In this document: positions 23,842 to 31,753 of the stretch, piece after piece | How positions within the stretch are numbered: position 1 is the stretch's first letter | How the letters are laid out: every line of letters begins with the position of its first letter | Assembly (NCBI GenBank): GCA_038326205.1 | Contig: JBBQJV010000045.1 | Coordinates: 1 to 32,678 of the forward strand | Direction of reading: 5' to 3' | Length of the DNA stretch: 32,678 nt | Source: UBA7672 sp038326205 | GTDB taxonomy: Bacteria; Pseudomonadota; Alphaproteobacteria; Caulobacterales; Hyphomonadaceae | Program-made: the position numbers and the translations under genes | The notes under the pieces: model-generated | What the model was told of the DNA's origin: nothing | Database searches by the model: none | Seen by the model: the letters and a program-made list of their open reading frames with translations, nothing else

Positions 23842-26800
23842 TTAGAAGTTCTTCTTGATGCCGATCTCGAACGTACGGCCCAGCGGGTTGCCAAGGCGCG
23901 GATCGTAGCCGAGCTCTTCTTGTGCCGCCGGCGGATCTTCGTCGGTGATGTTGGCGACGGTGGCTGTCAGGCGCAGGTCATCACTCACCTGGAACAGATA
24001 GGTGAAGTCCCAAGTCGTCCACTCAGAGCCAGTCTCGCCGTACTGAATGCCGGGACGCTCGTCGGTCACGGCGCTTACATAGTTGTAGCCGAGACGGAAG
24101 TTGTGGTTATCCATGCTGTAGTTCGCCGAGAAGTTGGCGCGCCACTCCGGAGCGGCCGCAGCCACGGTCGCAAAGTTGAGGGTACCGAGACGATCATCGA
24201 TCGGCTTGACCAGGCCGCCGTTCAGGAACGACGCACCCGTCTTGAGCTCAGTGACCTGTGTAGCCGTGAGGCCGAGGGTCAGGTCGCCAGGGCCGAACGG
24301 CATTTGGTAGGAGATCTGATAGTCTATGCCATTGGTGGTCTGGCCGGGTCCGTTGCCGAACTCGGTCAAGACCGAGGCGAAGTTTCCAACCGCCGTCATG
24401 CCGACGAAGCATGGCTGGTTGAAAATGATCTGCGCGAGCAGTGGTTGTACTGCCAGATTACAAGTCGTAATTGCTCCGTTCGCGGAGGTTCCACCGTTGA
24501 ACACAAGGTTCACGATATCGTTCGGATCAGCGAGCTGGCCGATTTCTTTTTCGGTTTCGATGTTGAAGTAGTCGACAATGATCCGGAGGTCGTGGTCAGG
24601 CGCGAAGCCCTGCGATTGCCAGATCGTACCGACATTCCAAGATTTCGCGGTTTCCGGCGTGATGTCGGCGCGTGTCGTGAATTGTGCGCCCAGCCAGTTT
24701 CCCCCGGCGCGGCCGTAACTGCGAACCGCGTTGGTAACCTGACCGGGAATAATCCCAACAGGTGGCGCCGAGTAGTTGGTGCCGTAGGAGCCGCGCAGCG
24801 AGAGCGGTCCCCAAACGTCCCACTTGCCAGAGACCTTGTACACCGTTGCGCCCAAGCCGCCCGAGAACTCTTCGCGGCGTGCCGCCAACTGGACGTTCAG
24901 GTTGTCGAGCACCGGAACCTGCAGCTCCCCAAAGAGGGAGTATTGCTGCTGATCATTATAGTCGGGCGGGTTGGTGCCGAAGAATACGAACGGGCCTGGC
25001 TCGTTCGCGGTGCAGCCGCGGAAATTCGGGCTGGCAGTCGATTCCGGATTTGACTCGAGATTTGGCGAGCCGACGCCGTTGCCGCTGGTTGTACCGTTCG
25101 GCCATGGACACGGTGTGTTGCCGTTATATAGGTCGCTGACGATGTTCTCGCGGAACTCCAGCTGTCGGCCCTGTCCGCCGAGGGCCCATCCAATTTCGCC
25201 GCCGGGAAGTTGGATGCCCGACTTGCCGTTGAAGACGAGGTCGTAGGTAATGCTCGAGTTGATGCTTTCGTTCTGGCGATCGTCGAACAGCCAGCGCGAT
25301 AGTTCCGCCGAGTTTTCCGTACCCGGAACAGATCTCGGGTTGGCAAGGTTGCGCACTGGCTGGTTCTGGAAATTCGTCGAGAACGGGTTCCACCACTGAC
25401 ACGCGCCGACGCCCGCGAGCGCAGGATTCTGAGTGCCGAAGCGGGTCGGGTCGAGGTCCGGAGCGTTACAACCAGGGCCACCGAAGCCGGCGAGCGCCTG
25501 TTGCAGCCGGAAGCCGATCACATCTGCTGCGTCACTGTAGCTGATGAACTGGTTGTAGGTGACGCCGAAGTCGTAGCCGATGTCGCGCAGCGGACCAAAA
25601 GCGTCTCCGAGTTCGCCTCTGAGGCTCGCGGAAATACGCCAAACCTGGTTGTCGATCTTTGAGGGAACCCCAAAGCCATTGCCTTTACCGAAGTTCGGAT
25701 TGCCGCCGTGCGCGAACGCGCGATAGGTAACCGGCGTGAAACCCTGCGTGGCCGCCGCCTGGGGTGCGGTCAAGAATCCGCGGCTCACGCCGTCGGCCAA
25801 GAAGGCACGCGCGTTGGGGTTCGTGACGGGGATATAGAACTGATAGGTTGCGCCCGTGTTCAGCGCGGGCCCTTGGATAACAGGCTGAGCTGGCGAGCCA
25901 AAAACCTGAGGCGACATCACCTGGCCATAGGAAGCTTCAATGTGAATGTCCATGTGATCATTCACAGCAGCGTTCAACTGCGCATATGCCCTATAAATGT
26001 CGTTGTCTTCGACAAGGTTGTAGTACGGTATGTAATTGTAATTGCAGGTAAAATTGTTCGTAAAGCGTCCACCCACGGCCTCGCACGACGCCTGGGTAAA
26101 GTCCGGAACGGGATTGAATGCACCGTTGGTGTTGGCGCCCCACTCACCGCCACCAAACGATCCGGCGGCCGACGGGACCGCCGGCAGCGTACCCTTGGGC
26201 AGCCAGCCGGCGAGGTTGGTCAGCGTCGACCAAGGGGCCGGGTTCACGGCGAAGTCGTACGACGCAGTGGCGAAATCACGGTCTGCAGTGTGAAGCCGCG
26301 AGCGGTGCTCCCATTCCGCCGACCACATGAAGTTGACCTGGTCGTCGCCAATACCCCCGAGGATGCTCAGGCCGTAGTCACCATCTGAGCCGTCAATATA
26401 CTTGTAGGAAGCCTTTGCTTCGAGCCCGACAAAATCATCGCGCGTGATAAAGTTCACGACGCCGCCGGTCGCGTCTGCGCCGTAAATGACCGCGGCACCG
26501 TCTTTCAGAATCTCCGTTCGTGCGATCGCGGCGGTGGGAATGTTCGACGTGTTCTGGCTGCCCCGCCGACCGTTAAGGAGTGTCAGCGTCTTGTCGGCGC
26601 CGAGGCCGCGGAGGTTGTAGTTCACCGATCCCGTGAGGGCGGCGCCGGAGAAGTAGTAGGCTTCACCCGTCGTGGGGCCGGCGATCGTCAAGCTCTTGGC
26701 AAATTCGAGCGCTGTCGGCGCACCTTGCTCCTCAAGTTCTTCCTGCGTGTAAACCTCAACGGGCAGCGCGGCGTCTTCTGGCGTGCCCTGGATGAAAGAG

Positions 26801-26952
26801 CCCGTGATTACGACACGAGCGCCGTCCTTGGCATCATCTGTTGCGGCTGATTGCGGACCGGTGTTCACCGTATCTTGTGCCCAGGCGGGGAATGCTCCCG
26901 CCAAGCCAACAATAAGTGCAGCGCTCGACGCGCCGCGGAGCGTGAATTTCAT
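23842..26952 (-). CDS. TonB-dependent outer-membrane receptor
   Basis: 1036 residues. A signal peptide (residues 1-26, cleavage after AWA) precedes a TonB-box-like VVITGS, a plug domain (LEFAKSLTIAG, NYNLRGLGADKTLTLLNGRR, EILKDGAAVIYGADATGGVV) and a 22-strand-type barrel ending in the terminal Phe of FEIGIKKNF. Such receptors import large or scarce substrates using the proton motive force through TonB. The ATG at 26952 has GGGGAGGT about 8 bases upstream, which decides the start; the open frame goes on to 27171 without signal features. It is divergent from the ABC importer operon, so both may serve one substrate (inference). The ligand cannot be read from sequence. Confidence 0.93.
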   Translation of the reverse strand: MKFTLRGASSAALIVGLAGAFPAWAQDTVNTGPQSAATDDAKDGARVVITGSFIQGTPEDAALPVEVYTQEELEEQGAPTALEFAKSLTIAGPTTGEAYYFSGAALTGSVNYNLRGLGADKTLTLLNGRRGSQNTSNIPTAAIARTEILKDGAAVIYGADATGGVVNFITRDDFVGLEAKASYKYIDGSDGDYGLSILGGIGDDQVNFMWSAEWEHRSRLHTADRDFATASYDFAVNPAPWSTLTNLAGWLPKGTLPAVPSAAGSFGGGEWGANTNGAFNPVPDFTQASCEAVGGRFTNNFTCNYNYIPYYNLVEDNDIYRAYAQLNAAVNDHMDIHIEASYGQVMSPQVFGSPAQPVIQGPALNTGATYQFYIPVTNPNARAFLADGVSRGFLTAPQAAATQGFTPVTYRAFAHGGNPNFGKGNGFGVPSKIDNQVWRISASLRGELGDAFGPLRDIGYDFGVTYNQFISYSDAADVIGFRLQQALAGFGGPGCNAPDLDPTRFGTQNPALAGVGACQWWNPFSTNFQNQPVRNLANPRSVPGTENSAELSRWLFDDRQNESINSSITYDLVFNGKSGIQLPGGEIGWALGGQGRQLEFRENIVSDLYNGNTPCPWPNGTTSGNGVGSPNLESNPESTASPNFRGCTANEPGPFVFFGTNPPDYNDQQQYSLFGELQVPVLDNLNVQLAARREEFSGGLGATVYKVSGKWDVWGPLSLRGSYGTNYSAPPVGIIPGQVTNAVRSYGRAGGNWLGAQFTTRADITPETAKSWNVGTIWQSQGFAPDHDLRIIVDYFNIETEKEIGQLADPNDIVNLVFNGGTSANGAITTCNLAVQPLLAQIIFNQPCFVGMTAVGNFASVLTEFGNGPGQTTNGIDYQISYQMPFGPGDLTLGLTATQVTELKTGASFLNGGLVKPIDDRLGTLNFATVAAAAPEWRANFSANYSMDNHNFRLGYNYVSAVTDERPGIQYGETGSEWTTWDFTYLFQVSDDLRLTATVANITDEDPPAAQEELGYDPRLGNPLGRTFEIGIKKNF

Positions 26953-27004
26953 AGCAGTGACCTCCCCGTGATGAGTCTGTTTTTTACGACTCTTAACGAA
27001 ACTC

Positions 27005-27030
27005 TTGACCGCATCGATCTGAGAGGTCAA
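27005..27030. promoter_or_regulatory. Dyad TTGACC-N14-GGTCAA upstream of the TonB receptor
   Basis: Perfect 6-base inverted repeats TTGACC (27005-27010) and GGTCAA (27025-27030) have a centre-to-centre distance of 20 bases, two helical turns, suited to a dimeric regulator. The dyad ends about 50-80 bases before the receptor start codon. No regulator gene is adjacent. Confidence 0.35.
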
Positions 27031-27412
27031 CCGAGCGGACGGCGCTGACAACTCGGCATCGGCGCTGTGAAATGCGTGGACGGGATTTTGCAATTGCGAA
27101 CAAATCCGTTGACGTCGGCGACATGACGTTAGGAATGACGCTGCGGAAAATAGAGTTTTAGTCCTTCGCAAGTGCGTAAAAAATGCCGCGCTTCACATCG
27201 GTTGCGCGAATGTCGCAAGGTATCGCAAAGCGCAGAAATTTTTTTTTGGCGCGCGGACGCTGGGGCAGGCGAGGTCCGGGTTCCCTGCGTCAACTACAGA
27301 AAAGACATCCGTTGCTCCCCTCAGCGTTGATGGATTTTGCGGATCGCACAGTCGCTCGCAGCTATCTGCTTGAGGGTAAACGGACTGTCCGCGCATCGCT
27401 CAACACGGGTGT

Positions 27413-27441
27413 TTGACGCAAGGACTGTTCGCTGTGTTACT
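27413..27441 (+). promoter_or_regulatory. Possible promoter of the ABC importer operon
   Basis: TTGACG (27413-27418) is 5 of 6 to the -35 consensus. With a 17-base spacer the -10 position reads GTTACT, which is weak. It is 36 bases upstream of the glpS-like start. Tentative. Confidence 0.3.
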
Positions 27442-27476
27442 GCCCCCCTCATATGGGCGGTAACGGGTTTCCACAC

Positions 27477-28508
27477 ATGCTGGAATTGAAGGAGGTGTCG
27501 CGTCGCGTTGCAGGCGTCGATCACCTCGCGAAGATATCGTTACGGCTGGCGCCCGGCGTGATGAACGTGCTGTTGGGGCCGGCGCGGGCCGGCAAGACCA
27601 GCCTGATGCGCGTCATGGCGGGTCTTGATCGGCCGGGTTCCGGCGCGGTCTGGTTCGACGAGGCCGATGTCACGGGCAAAGCCGTCGCGAAGCGCAATGT
27701 CGCGATGGTCTACCAGCAATTCATCAACTACCCGGGCTGGACCGTGTGGGAGAACATTGCCTCACCGCTCAAAGTACGGCGTCTGCCCAAGGCCGAGATC
27801 GACCGCGAAGTCGATCGTGCGGCCGAGCTCCTGCGCCTGACCCCCTACATGGATCGCAAGCCGCTGGAACTGTCCGGTGGGCAGCAGCAGCGGGTCTCGC
27901 TGGCGCGCGCTATCGTGAAGAAGGCGTCGCTGGTTTTGCTCGACGAGCCGCTGGCCAACCTCGACTATAAGCTGCGCGAAGAACTCCGCGCCGAATTGCC
28001 GAAGCTGTTCGCGGATTCGGGCTCCGTCGTCGTCTACGCCACCACCGAGCCGCTGGAAGCCCTGTTGCTCGGCGGCAAGACCGCCACGATGAGCGAGGGC
28101 CGCGTCACCCAGTTCGGGCCGAGCAAGGATGTCTACAGCAGTCCGGCCGACTTGATCACCGCCAAGACATTCTCCGATCCGCCGCTCAACGTGTTGCCGA
28201 TCGCGATCGCGCCGCAGGCCGAGCGCTATCGCGGCGCTGCCATGCTGGCATTCCGCGCGCACCATCTGCGGCCGCAGCGCAAGACGGCGGACGCACATGC
28301 ATTCGATCTGAAAGTCATCTCCACCGAGATCACCGGCTCCGAGACTTACGTTCACATGAACTATGCCGATCAGGTCTGGGTGATGCTGACCCATGGGGTG
28401 CAGACGTTCACGCCCGGTACGCAGGTTTCCGTCTATCTCGAACCTGCCGACGTCATGCAGTTCAGCGCCGACGGTCGCGCGATGACCACCGTGCGCGAGG
28501 CGGCCTGA
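27477..28508 (+). CDS. glpS: ABC transporter ATP-binding protein, GlpS-like
   Basis: About 343 residues. ATPase motifs: Walker A GPARAGKT (34-41), Q-loop MVYQQFINYP, signature LSGGQQQR (132-139) and Walker B LVLLDEP, followed by a C-terminal OB-type (TOBE) domain from about 235. The switch histidine is missing: the usual THDQ segment reads TTEP, with Thr190 in place of His. The sequence closely resembles GlpS of the rhizobial glycerol importer GlpSTPQV. The ATG at 27477 is preferred because the protein then begins MLELKEV as in ABC ATPases; an ATG at 27453 is open. It heads a four-gene operon, with the second ATPase 3 bases downstream. Confidence 0.85.
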   Translation: MLELKEVSRRVAGVDHLAKISLRLAPGVMNVLLGPARAGKTSLMRVMAGLDRPGSGAVWFDEADVTGKAVAKRNVAMVYQQFINYPGWTVWENIASPLKVRRLPKAEIDREVDRAAELLRLTPYMDRKPLELSGGQQQRVSLARAIVKKASLVLLDEPLANLDYKLREELRAELPKLFADSGSVVVYATTEPLEALLLGGKTATMSEGRVTQFGPSKDVYSSPADLITAKTFSDPPLNVLPIAIAPQAERYRGAAMLAFRAHHLRPQRKTADAHAFDLKVISTEITGSETYVHMNYADQVWVMLTHGVQTFTPGTQVSVYLEPADVMQFSADGRAMTTVREAA

Positions 28509-28511
28509 GCC

Positions 28512-29609
28512 ATGGCGCGCATTGACCTCGACCAGATCCGCCATGCCTACGCGCCCGACCCGAAGCGGGAGTCGGACTATGCGCTGCGCCTCGTGAACCA
28601 GACGTTTGAGGATGGCGGCGCGTATGCTCTGTTGGGCCCTTCCGGATGTGGCAAGACGTCGATGCTCAACATCATTTCCGGTCTTGTCGCGCCAACGGAA
28701 GGCCGCGTGTTGTTCAATGGTGACGATGTGACCGGCCGCCCGACCGAGCGGCGCAACATCGCGCAGGTGTTCCAGTTCCCAGTTGTCTACGACTCTATGA
28801 CCGTGCGCGAAAATCTCGCTTTTCCGCTGCGCAATCGTGGTGTGAGGGGCGCGGACATTCGCAAGCGCGTGGATGAAGTGATCGACGTTGTCGGCCTCGG
28901 CGCTCTGGCGAGCCGGCGTGCGCGGGGACTGACGGCGGATGAAAAGCAGAAGATCTCGCTGGGCAGGGGGCTGGTGCGGCCCGACGTCAGCGCCATCCTG
29001 TTCGACGAACCGCTGACCGTGGTCGATCCCCACATGAAGTGGCAGCTGCGCGCCAGCCTGAGGGAGGTGCATCGGCGCACGAACACGACGATGATTTATG
29101 TGACGCACGACCAGACGGAGGCGCTGACCTTCGCATCCAAAGTGGTTGTCATGTATGAGGGGCTGATCGTGCAGGTCGGCACGCCTGAGGAATTGTTCGA
29201 TCGCCCGAGCCATACGTTTGTGGGCTATTTCATCGGCTCTCCCGGCATGAACATCGTGCCGGCCAGGCTGGATGGCGCGCGAGTGCAACTGGGCGAGCAC
29301 TCCGTGCCGCTGGCCGCCGCGCCGCACATCGAAGGCAAGCCAAAGCTGGAGTTGGGTGTCAGGCCGGAATTCGTGCGCTTGGTCCAGCACGGAATTCCCG
29401 CCACTGTCTCCCGCATCGAGGACGCCGGGCGCTATCGCGTGGCGCATCTCGACATGCAGGGACGTGCCATCGCGGCGCTTCTGCGCGAGGGCGAGGAGAT
29501 ACCCGCCTCGCCGCACATAGCATTCGATCCGACAGGTGTTCATCTCTACGCAGACAGCTGGCGCGTTGACGTTACCGGAGCAGTTGTAGCGGGGGCTGGC
29601 GCACAATGA
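28512..29609 (+). CDS. glpT: ABC transporter ATP-binding protein, GlpT-like, degenerate signature
   Basis: 365 residues. Walker A is GPSGCGKT (42-49), the Q-loop is QVFQFPVVYD, Walker B is ILFDEPLTVVDPHMKW and the switch histidine is His199 in VTHDQTEAL. The ABC signature is not LSGGQ but LTADEKQ (140-146). A TOBE domain fills the C terminus. It closely resembles GlpT of the rhizobial GlpSTPQV glycerol importer (an ATPase, not the glycerol-3-phosphate antiporter of the same name). With the GlpS-like protein it should form a heterodimeric ATPase in which one composite site is consensus and the other degenerate. The stop overlaps the next start by 4 bases (ATGA). Confidence 0.87.
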   Translation: MARIDLDQIRHAYAPDPKRESDYALRLVNQTFEDGGAYALLGPSGCGKTSMLNIISGLVAPTEGRVLFNGDDVTGRPTERRNIAQVFQFPVVYDSMTVRENLAFPLRNRGVRGADIRKRVDEVIDVVGLGALASRRARGLTADEKQKISLGRGLVRPDVSAILFDEPLTVVDPHMKWQLRASLREVHRRTNTTMIYVTHDQTEALTFASKVVVMYEGLIVQVGTPEELFDRPSHTFVGYFIGSPGMNIVPARLDGARVQLGEHSVPLAAAPHIEGKPKLELGVRPEFVRLVQHGIPATVSRIEDAGRYRVAHLDMQGRAIAALLREGEEIPASPHIAFDPTGVHLYADSWRVDVTGAVVAGAGAQ

Positions 29610-30463
29610 AGCCGGTCAACCAAAGAGCCTGGCTCCTCGTCGCGCCCATGCTGGTGCTCGTGGCGTTCACCGCCGTCATCCCGCTGATGACTGTGGTGAA
29701 CTATTCGGTTCAGTACGTTGCTACCAATGCGCAATTCCATTGGGTCGGCGATTTGTGGTTCCGCGAGGTGCTGCACTCGGAGAAATTCTGGAACGCGCTT
29801 TGGCGCAATCTCGTCTTCTCCGGCTTCATCCTCGCCATCGAAATTCCCCTCGGCGTGCTGATCGCGCTCAACATGCCGCGCAAGGGGTGGGGCGTTCCGG
29901 TCTGTCTCGTGCTGATGGCGTTGCCGTTGTTGGTGCCGTGGTATGTCGTGGGCATGATCTGGCAGATGTTCGGCCGCGTCGACATTGGCCTGATGGGCGT
30001 GATGCTGCGTGACTTCGGCTACAATTATGAAGGCGATCCGATCGACGCGTGGTTCACGCTGATCCTGATGGACGTCTGGCACTGGACCAGCCTCGTGTCG
30101 CTGCTCGCCTATGCGGGCCTCGTCTCGATCCCCGACGCCTATTATCAGGCGGCGCGCATCGATGGCGCATCGAAATGGTCGGTGTTCCGTTTCATTCAGC
30201 TGCCCAAGATGGCGCGCGTGTTGACCATCGCCGTGCTGTTACGCTTTATGGACAGTTTCATGATTTTTACCGAGCCCTTCGCCGTAATCGCTGGCGGCGA
30301 TCCGGTGTTCCTGTCGACCGAGTTGAAGCAGACAGTGGAACTGGGGCAGAAGGCGGCGATGTCGCTGATCTACTTCCTGATCATCCTGATGTTCAGTTGG
30401 GTCTTCTACACCGTGATGACCCGCGACGATGGCGAGCCTCAGAGCCAAGGCGGCGCATTATGA
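29606..30463 (+). CDS. glpP: ABC transporter permease, GlpP-like
   Basis: 285 residues with about six membrane helices, the first near residues 9-30. The cytoplasmic EAA loop that contacts the ATPase reads YYQAARIDGASKWSVFRFIQ. The N terminus NQRAWLLVAPMLVLVAF and IPLMTVVNYSVQ is characteristic of MalF/UgpA-type permeases and closest in my reading to GlpP of glycerol importers. It overlaps both neighbours by 4 bases, a sign of tight translational coupling. Polyol or carbohydrate transport is expected; the exact substrate is open. Confidence 0.88.
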   Translation: MKPVNQRAWLLVAPMLVLVAFTAVIPLMTVVNYSVQYVATNAQFHWVGDLWFREVLHSEKFWNALWRNLVFSGFILAIEIPLGVLIALNMPRKGWGVPVCLVLMALPLLVPWYVVGMIWQMFGRVDIGLMGVMLRDFGYNYEGDPIDAWFTLILMDVWHWTSLVSLLAYAGLVSIPDAYYQAARIDGASKWSVFRFIQLPKMARVLTIAVLLRFMDSFMIFTEPFAVIAGGDPVFLSTELKQTVELGQKAAMSLIYFLIILMFSWVFYTVMTRDDGEPQSQGGAL

Positions 30464-31266
30464 AACAGGGCCGCTTCGCCTGGATCGTTCCGGCGCTCTA
30501 CATCCTATTCCTGCTGGCGCCGATCTATTGGCTCATTGCGATGAGCTTCAAGACCAATGTGGAAATCACCACGCGCTTTACACTGCTGCCCGAGACGTTC
30601 AATTTTGACAACTACATGAAGGTGTTCAGCGACGAACGCTGGCGCGCCGTGTTTGCAAACTCGCTGATATATGTCGGCCTCAACACGGTCATCTCGGTGG
30701 CTGTGGCCCTGCCCGCCGCCTATGCGTTCTCGCGCTACAAGTTCTTCGGCGACAAGCACTTGTTCTTCTGGCTGCTGACCAATCGCATGGCGCCCGCCGC
30801 CGTGTTTACCCTGCCATTCTTCCAGCTCTATTCGGCGTTCGGCCTGTTCGACACGCACATCGCCGTGGCGCTGGCGCACTGCCTGTTCAACGTGCCGCTG
30901 GCGGTATGGATTCTCGAAGGTTTCATGAGCGGCGTTCCCCGCGAGATCGACGAGACCGCCTATATCGACGGCCATTCGTTCCCGAGCTTCTTCATCCGCA
31001 TCTTCATGCCGCTGATTGCGTCCGGCATCGGCGTCGCCGCGTTCTTCTGCTTCATGTTCTCGTGGGTCGAATACCTGATCGCGGACTCACTGGCGCGCTC
31101 AGCCGTCATTCCCATCACCACGCGTTTGCAGGCGCTCTCGCAGGCATCAGGCACGGACTGGGGCGTGTTGGCGGCGGCAGGCACGCTGACGCTGATACCG
31201 GGCGCCATCGTGATCTGGTTCGTGCGCAACTACATCGCGAAGGGCTTCGCGCTCGGGAGGGTGTAG
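30460..31266 (+). CDS. glpQ: ABC transporter permease, GlpQ-like
   Basis: 268 residues with six membrane helices, MalG/UgpE type. The EAA loop is EIDETAYIDGHSFPSFFIRI. It begins with an ATG that overlaps the stop of the first permease gene by 4 bases; the open frame runs upstream to 30049 but that part is a shadow of glpP. Together the two permeases form the membrane channel of the importer. In known GlpSTPQV operons a small membrane protein and the binding protein GlpV follow, but neither is found here before the window ends. Confidence 0.9.
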   Translation: MKQGRFAWIVPALYILFLLAPIYWLIAMSFKTNVEITTRFTLLPETFNFDNYMKVFSDERWRAVFANSLIYVGLNTVISVAVALPAAYAFSRYKFFGDKHLFFWLLTNRMAPAAVFTLPFFQLYSAFGLFDTHIAVALAHCLFNVPLAVWILEGFMSGVPREIDETAYIDGHSFPSFFIRIFMPLIASGIGVAAFFCFMFSWVEYLIADSLARSAVIPITTRLQALSQASGTDWGVLAAAGTLTLIPGAIVIWFVRNYIAKGFALGRV

Positions 31267-31285
31267 AGGCAGGGGCCAAACCGCC

Positions 31286-31627
31286 ATGGCTAGGCTCGCT
31301 CACATCCGCAAAGCTGCTCTTGTGCTGCCCGATGCGGAAGAGATCGAGTCGCCCGGCGGCGCCTGGTTCAACGTCGGCAAGAAGACGTTCGTGTTCTTCT
31401 GGAAACCTCACGACCGCTGGATCTTCAAGCTGCCCAAGCCGCGACAGGAGCTTCTCTTCGAAGCGCGCCCGGACGTCTTTCAGCCCTACCGAGCGGGCGC
31501 AATGCGCTGGAGCTATGTCGACATGGAAGCGCTTGAACCGATCGAGGTTCCCAGTCTCGTCACCGACGCCTGGACGACCATCGTCTCGAAGAAGGCCGCG
31601 AGGTCCTACCTCGACGCGATCAAATGA
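31286..31627 (+). CDS. MmcQ/YjbR family protein
   Basis: 113 residues, the normal size of the MmcQ/YjbR family (CyaY-like fold, proposed DNA binding). The family pattern is seen as RKAALVLPDAEEIESPGGAW near the start, GKKTFVFFW in the middle and a C-terminal helix with SKKAARSYL. Function in the cell is not established. It begins 19 bases after the permease stop and may be the last gene of the ABC transcript, but nothing shows a link to transport. Confidence 0.85.
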   Translation: MARLAHIRKAALVLPDAEEIESPGGAWFNVGKKTFVFFWKPHDRWIFKLPKPRQELLFEARPDVFQPYRAGAMRWSYVDMEALEPIEVPSLVTDAWTTIVSKKAARSYLDAIK

Positions 31628-31630
31628 GAG

Positions 31631-31646
31631 GCGCTCAATTGAGCGC
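31631..31646. repeat. 16-bp perfect palindrome after the YjbR-like gene
   Basis: GCGCTCAATTGAGCGC is a perfect palindrome 3 bases after the stop of the YjbR-family gene and about 108 bases before the next gene. Without a hairpin loop or T-run it looks more like a protein-binding site than a terminator, though the transcript could still fold. Confidence 0.55.
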
Positions 31647-31701
31647 GCATTGACCGCGCGTGAAGTGCATAGCCTGCGGCATGCGCACTGGAGAACTTGC
31701 T

Positions 31702-31729
31702 TTGACGGTGGGTGCGGATCGTTTACGAA
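31702..31729 (+). promoter_or_regulatory. Possible promoter of the secreted-protein gene
   Basis: TTGACG (31702-31707) is 5 of 6 to the -35 consensus, and TACGAA follows after 16 bases as a weak -10. It lies about 25 bases before the GTG at 31754 and so favours that start over the ATG at 31712, which is inside this element. Confidence 0.35.
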
Positions 31730-31753
31730 AATCCATCAAGCTGGGGTGTTCAC

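Larger units (their letters stand above)
26953..27476. other. 524-base non-coding region between the receptor and the ABC operon
   Basis: No convincing gene, tRNA or known RNA is seen. It holds the receptor ribosome site near 26960, two GANTC (CcrM-type) sites at 26973 and 26988, the dyad at 27005-27030, an imperfect palindrome around GCAATTGC (27090-27097), and four copies of TCGCAA/TTGCGA (27094, 27166, 27213, 27223), the last two 10 bases apart. A run of nine T follows at 27239-27247. A possible promoter for the ABC operon is near 27413. Short open frames here have no protein-like features. Confidence 0.6.

Noticed and set aside
23761..25053. 430-codon plus-strand open frame opposite the TonB receptor
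   Set aside because: Antisense to a receptor with all family landmarks; it spans the terminator and has no recognisable domain.
26953..27171. 73-residue N-terminal extension of the TonB receptor
   Set aside because: A strong ribosome site and a signal peptide at 26952 fix the start.
27762..29606. Long minus-strand open frame (614 codons) opposite the two ABC ATPase genes
   Set aside because: It is a shadow of two clearly real plus-strand ATPase genes in GC-rich DNA; its translation is His/Arg-rich without any family features.
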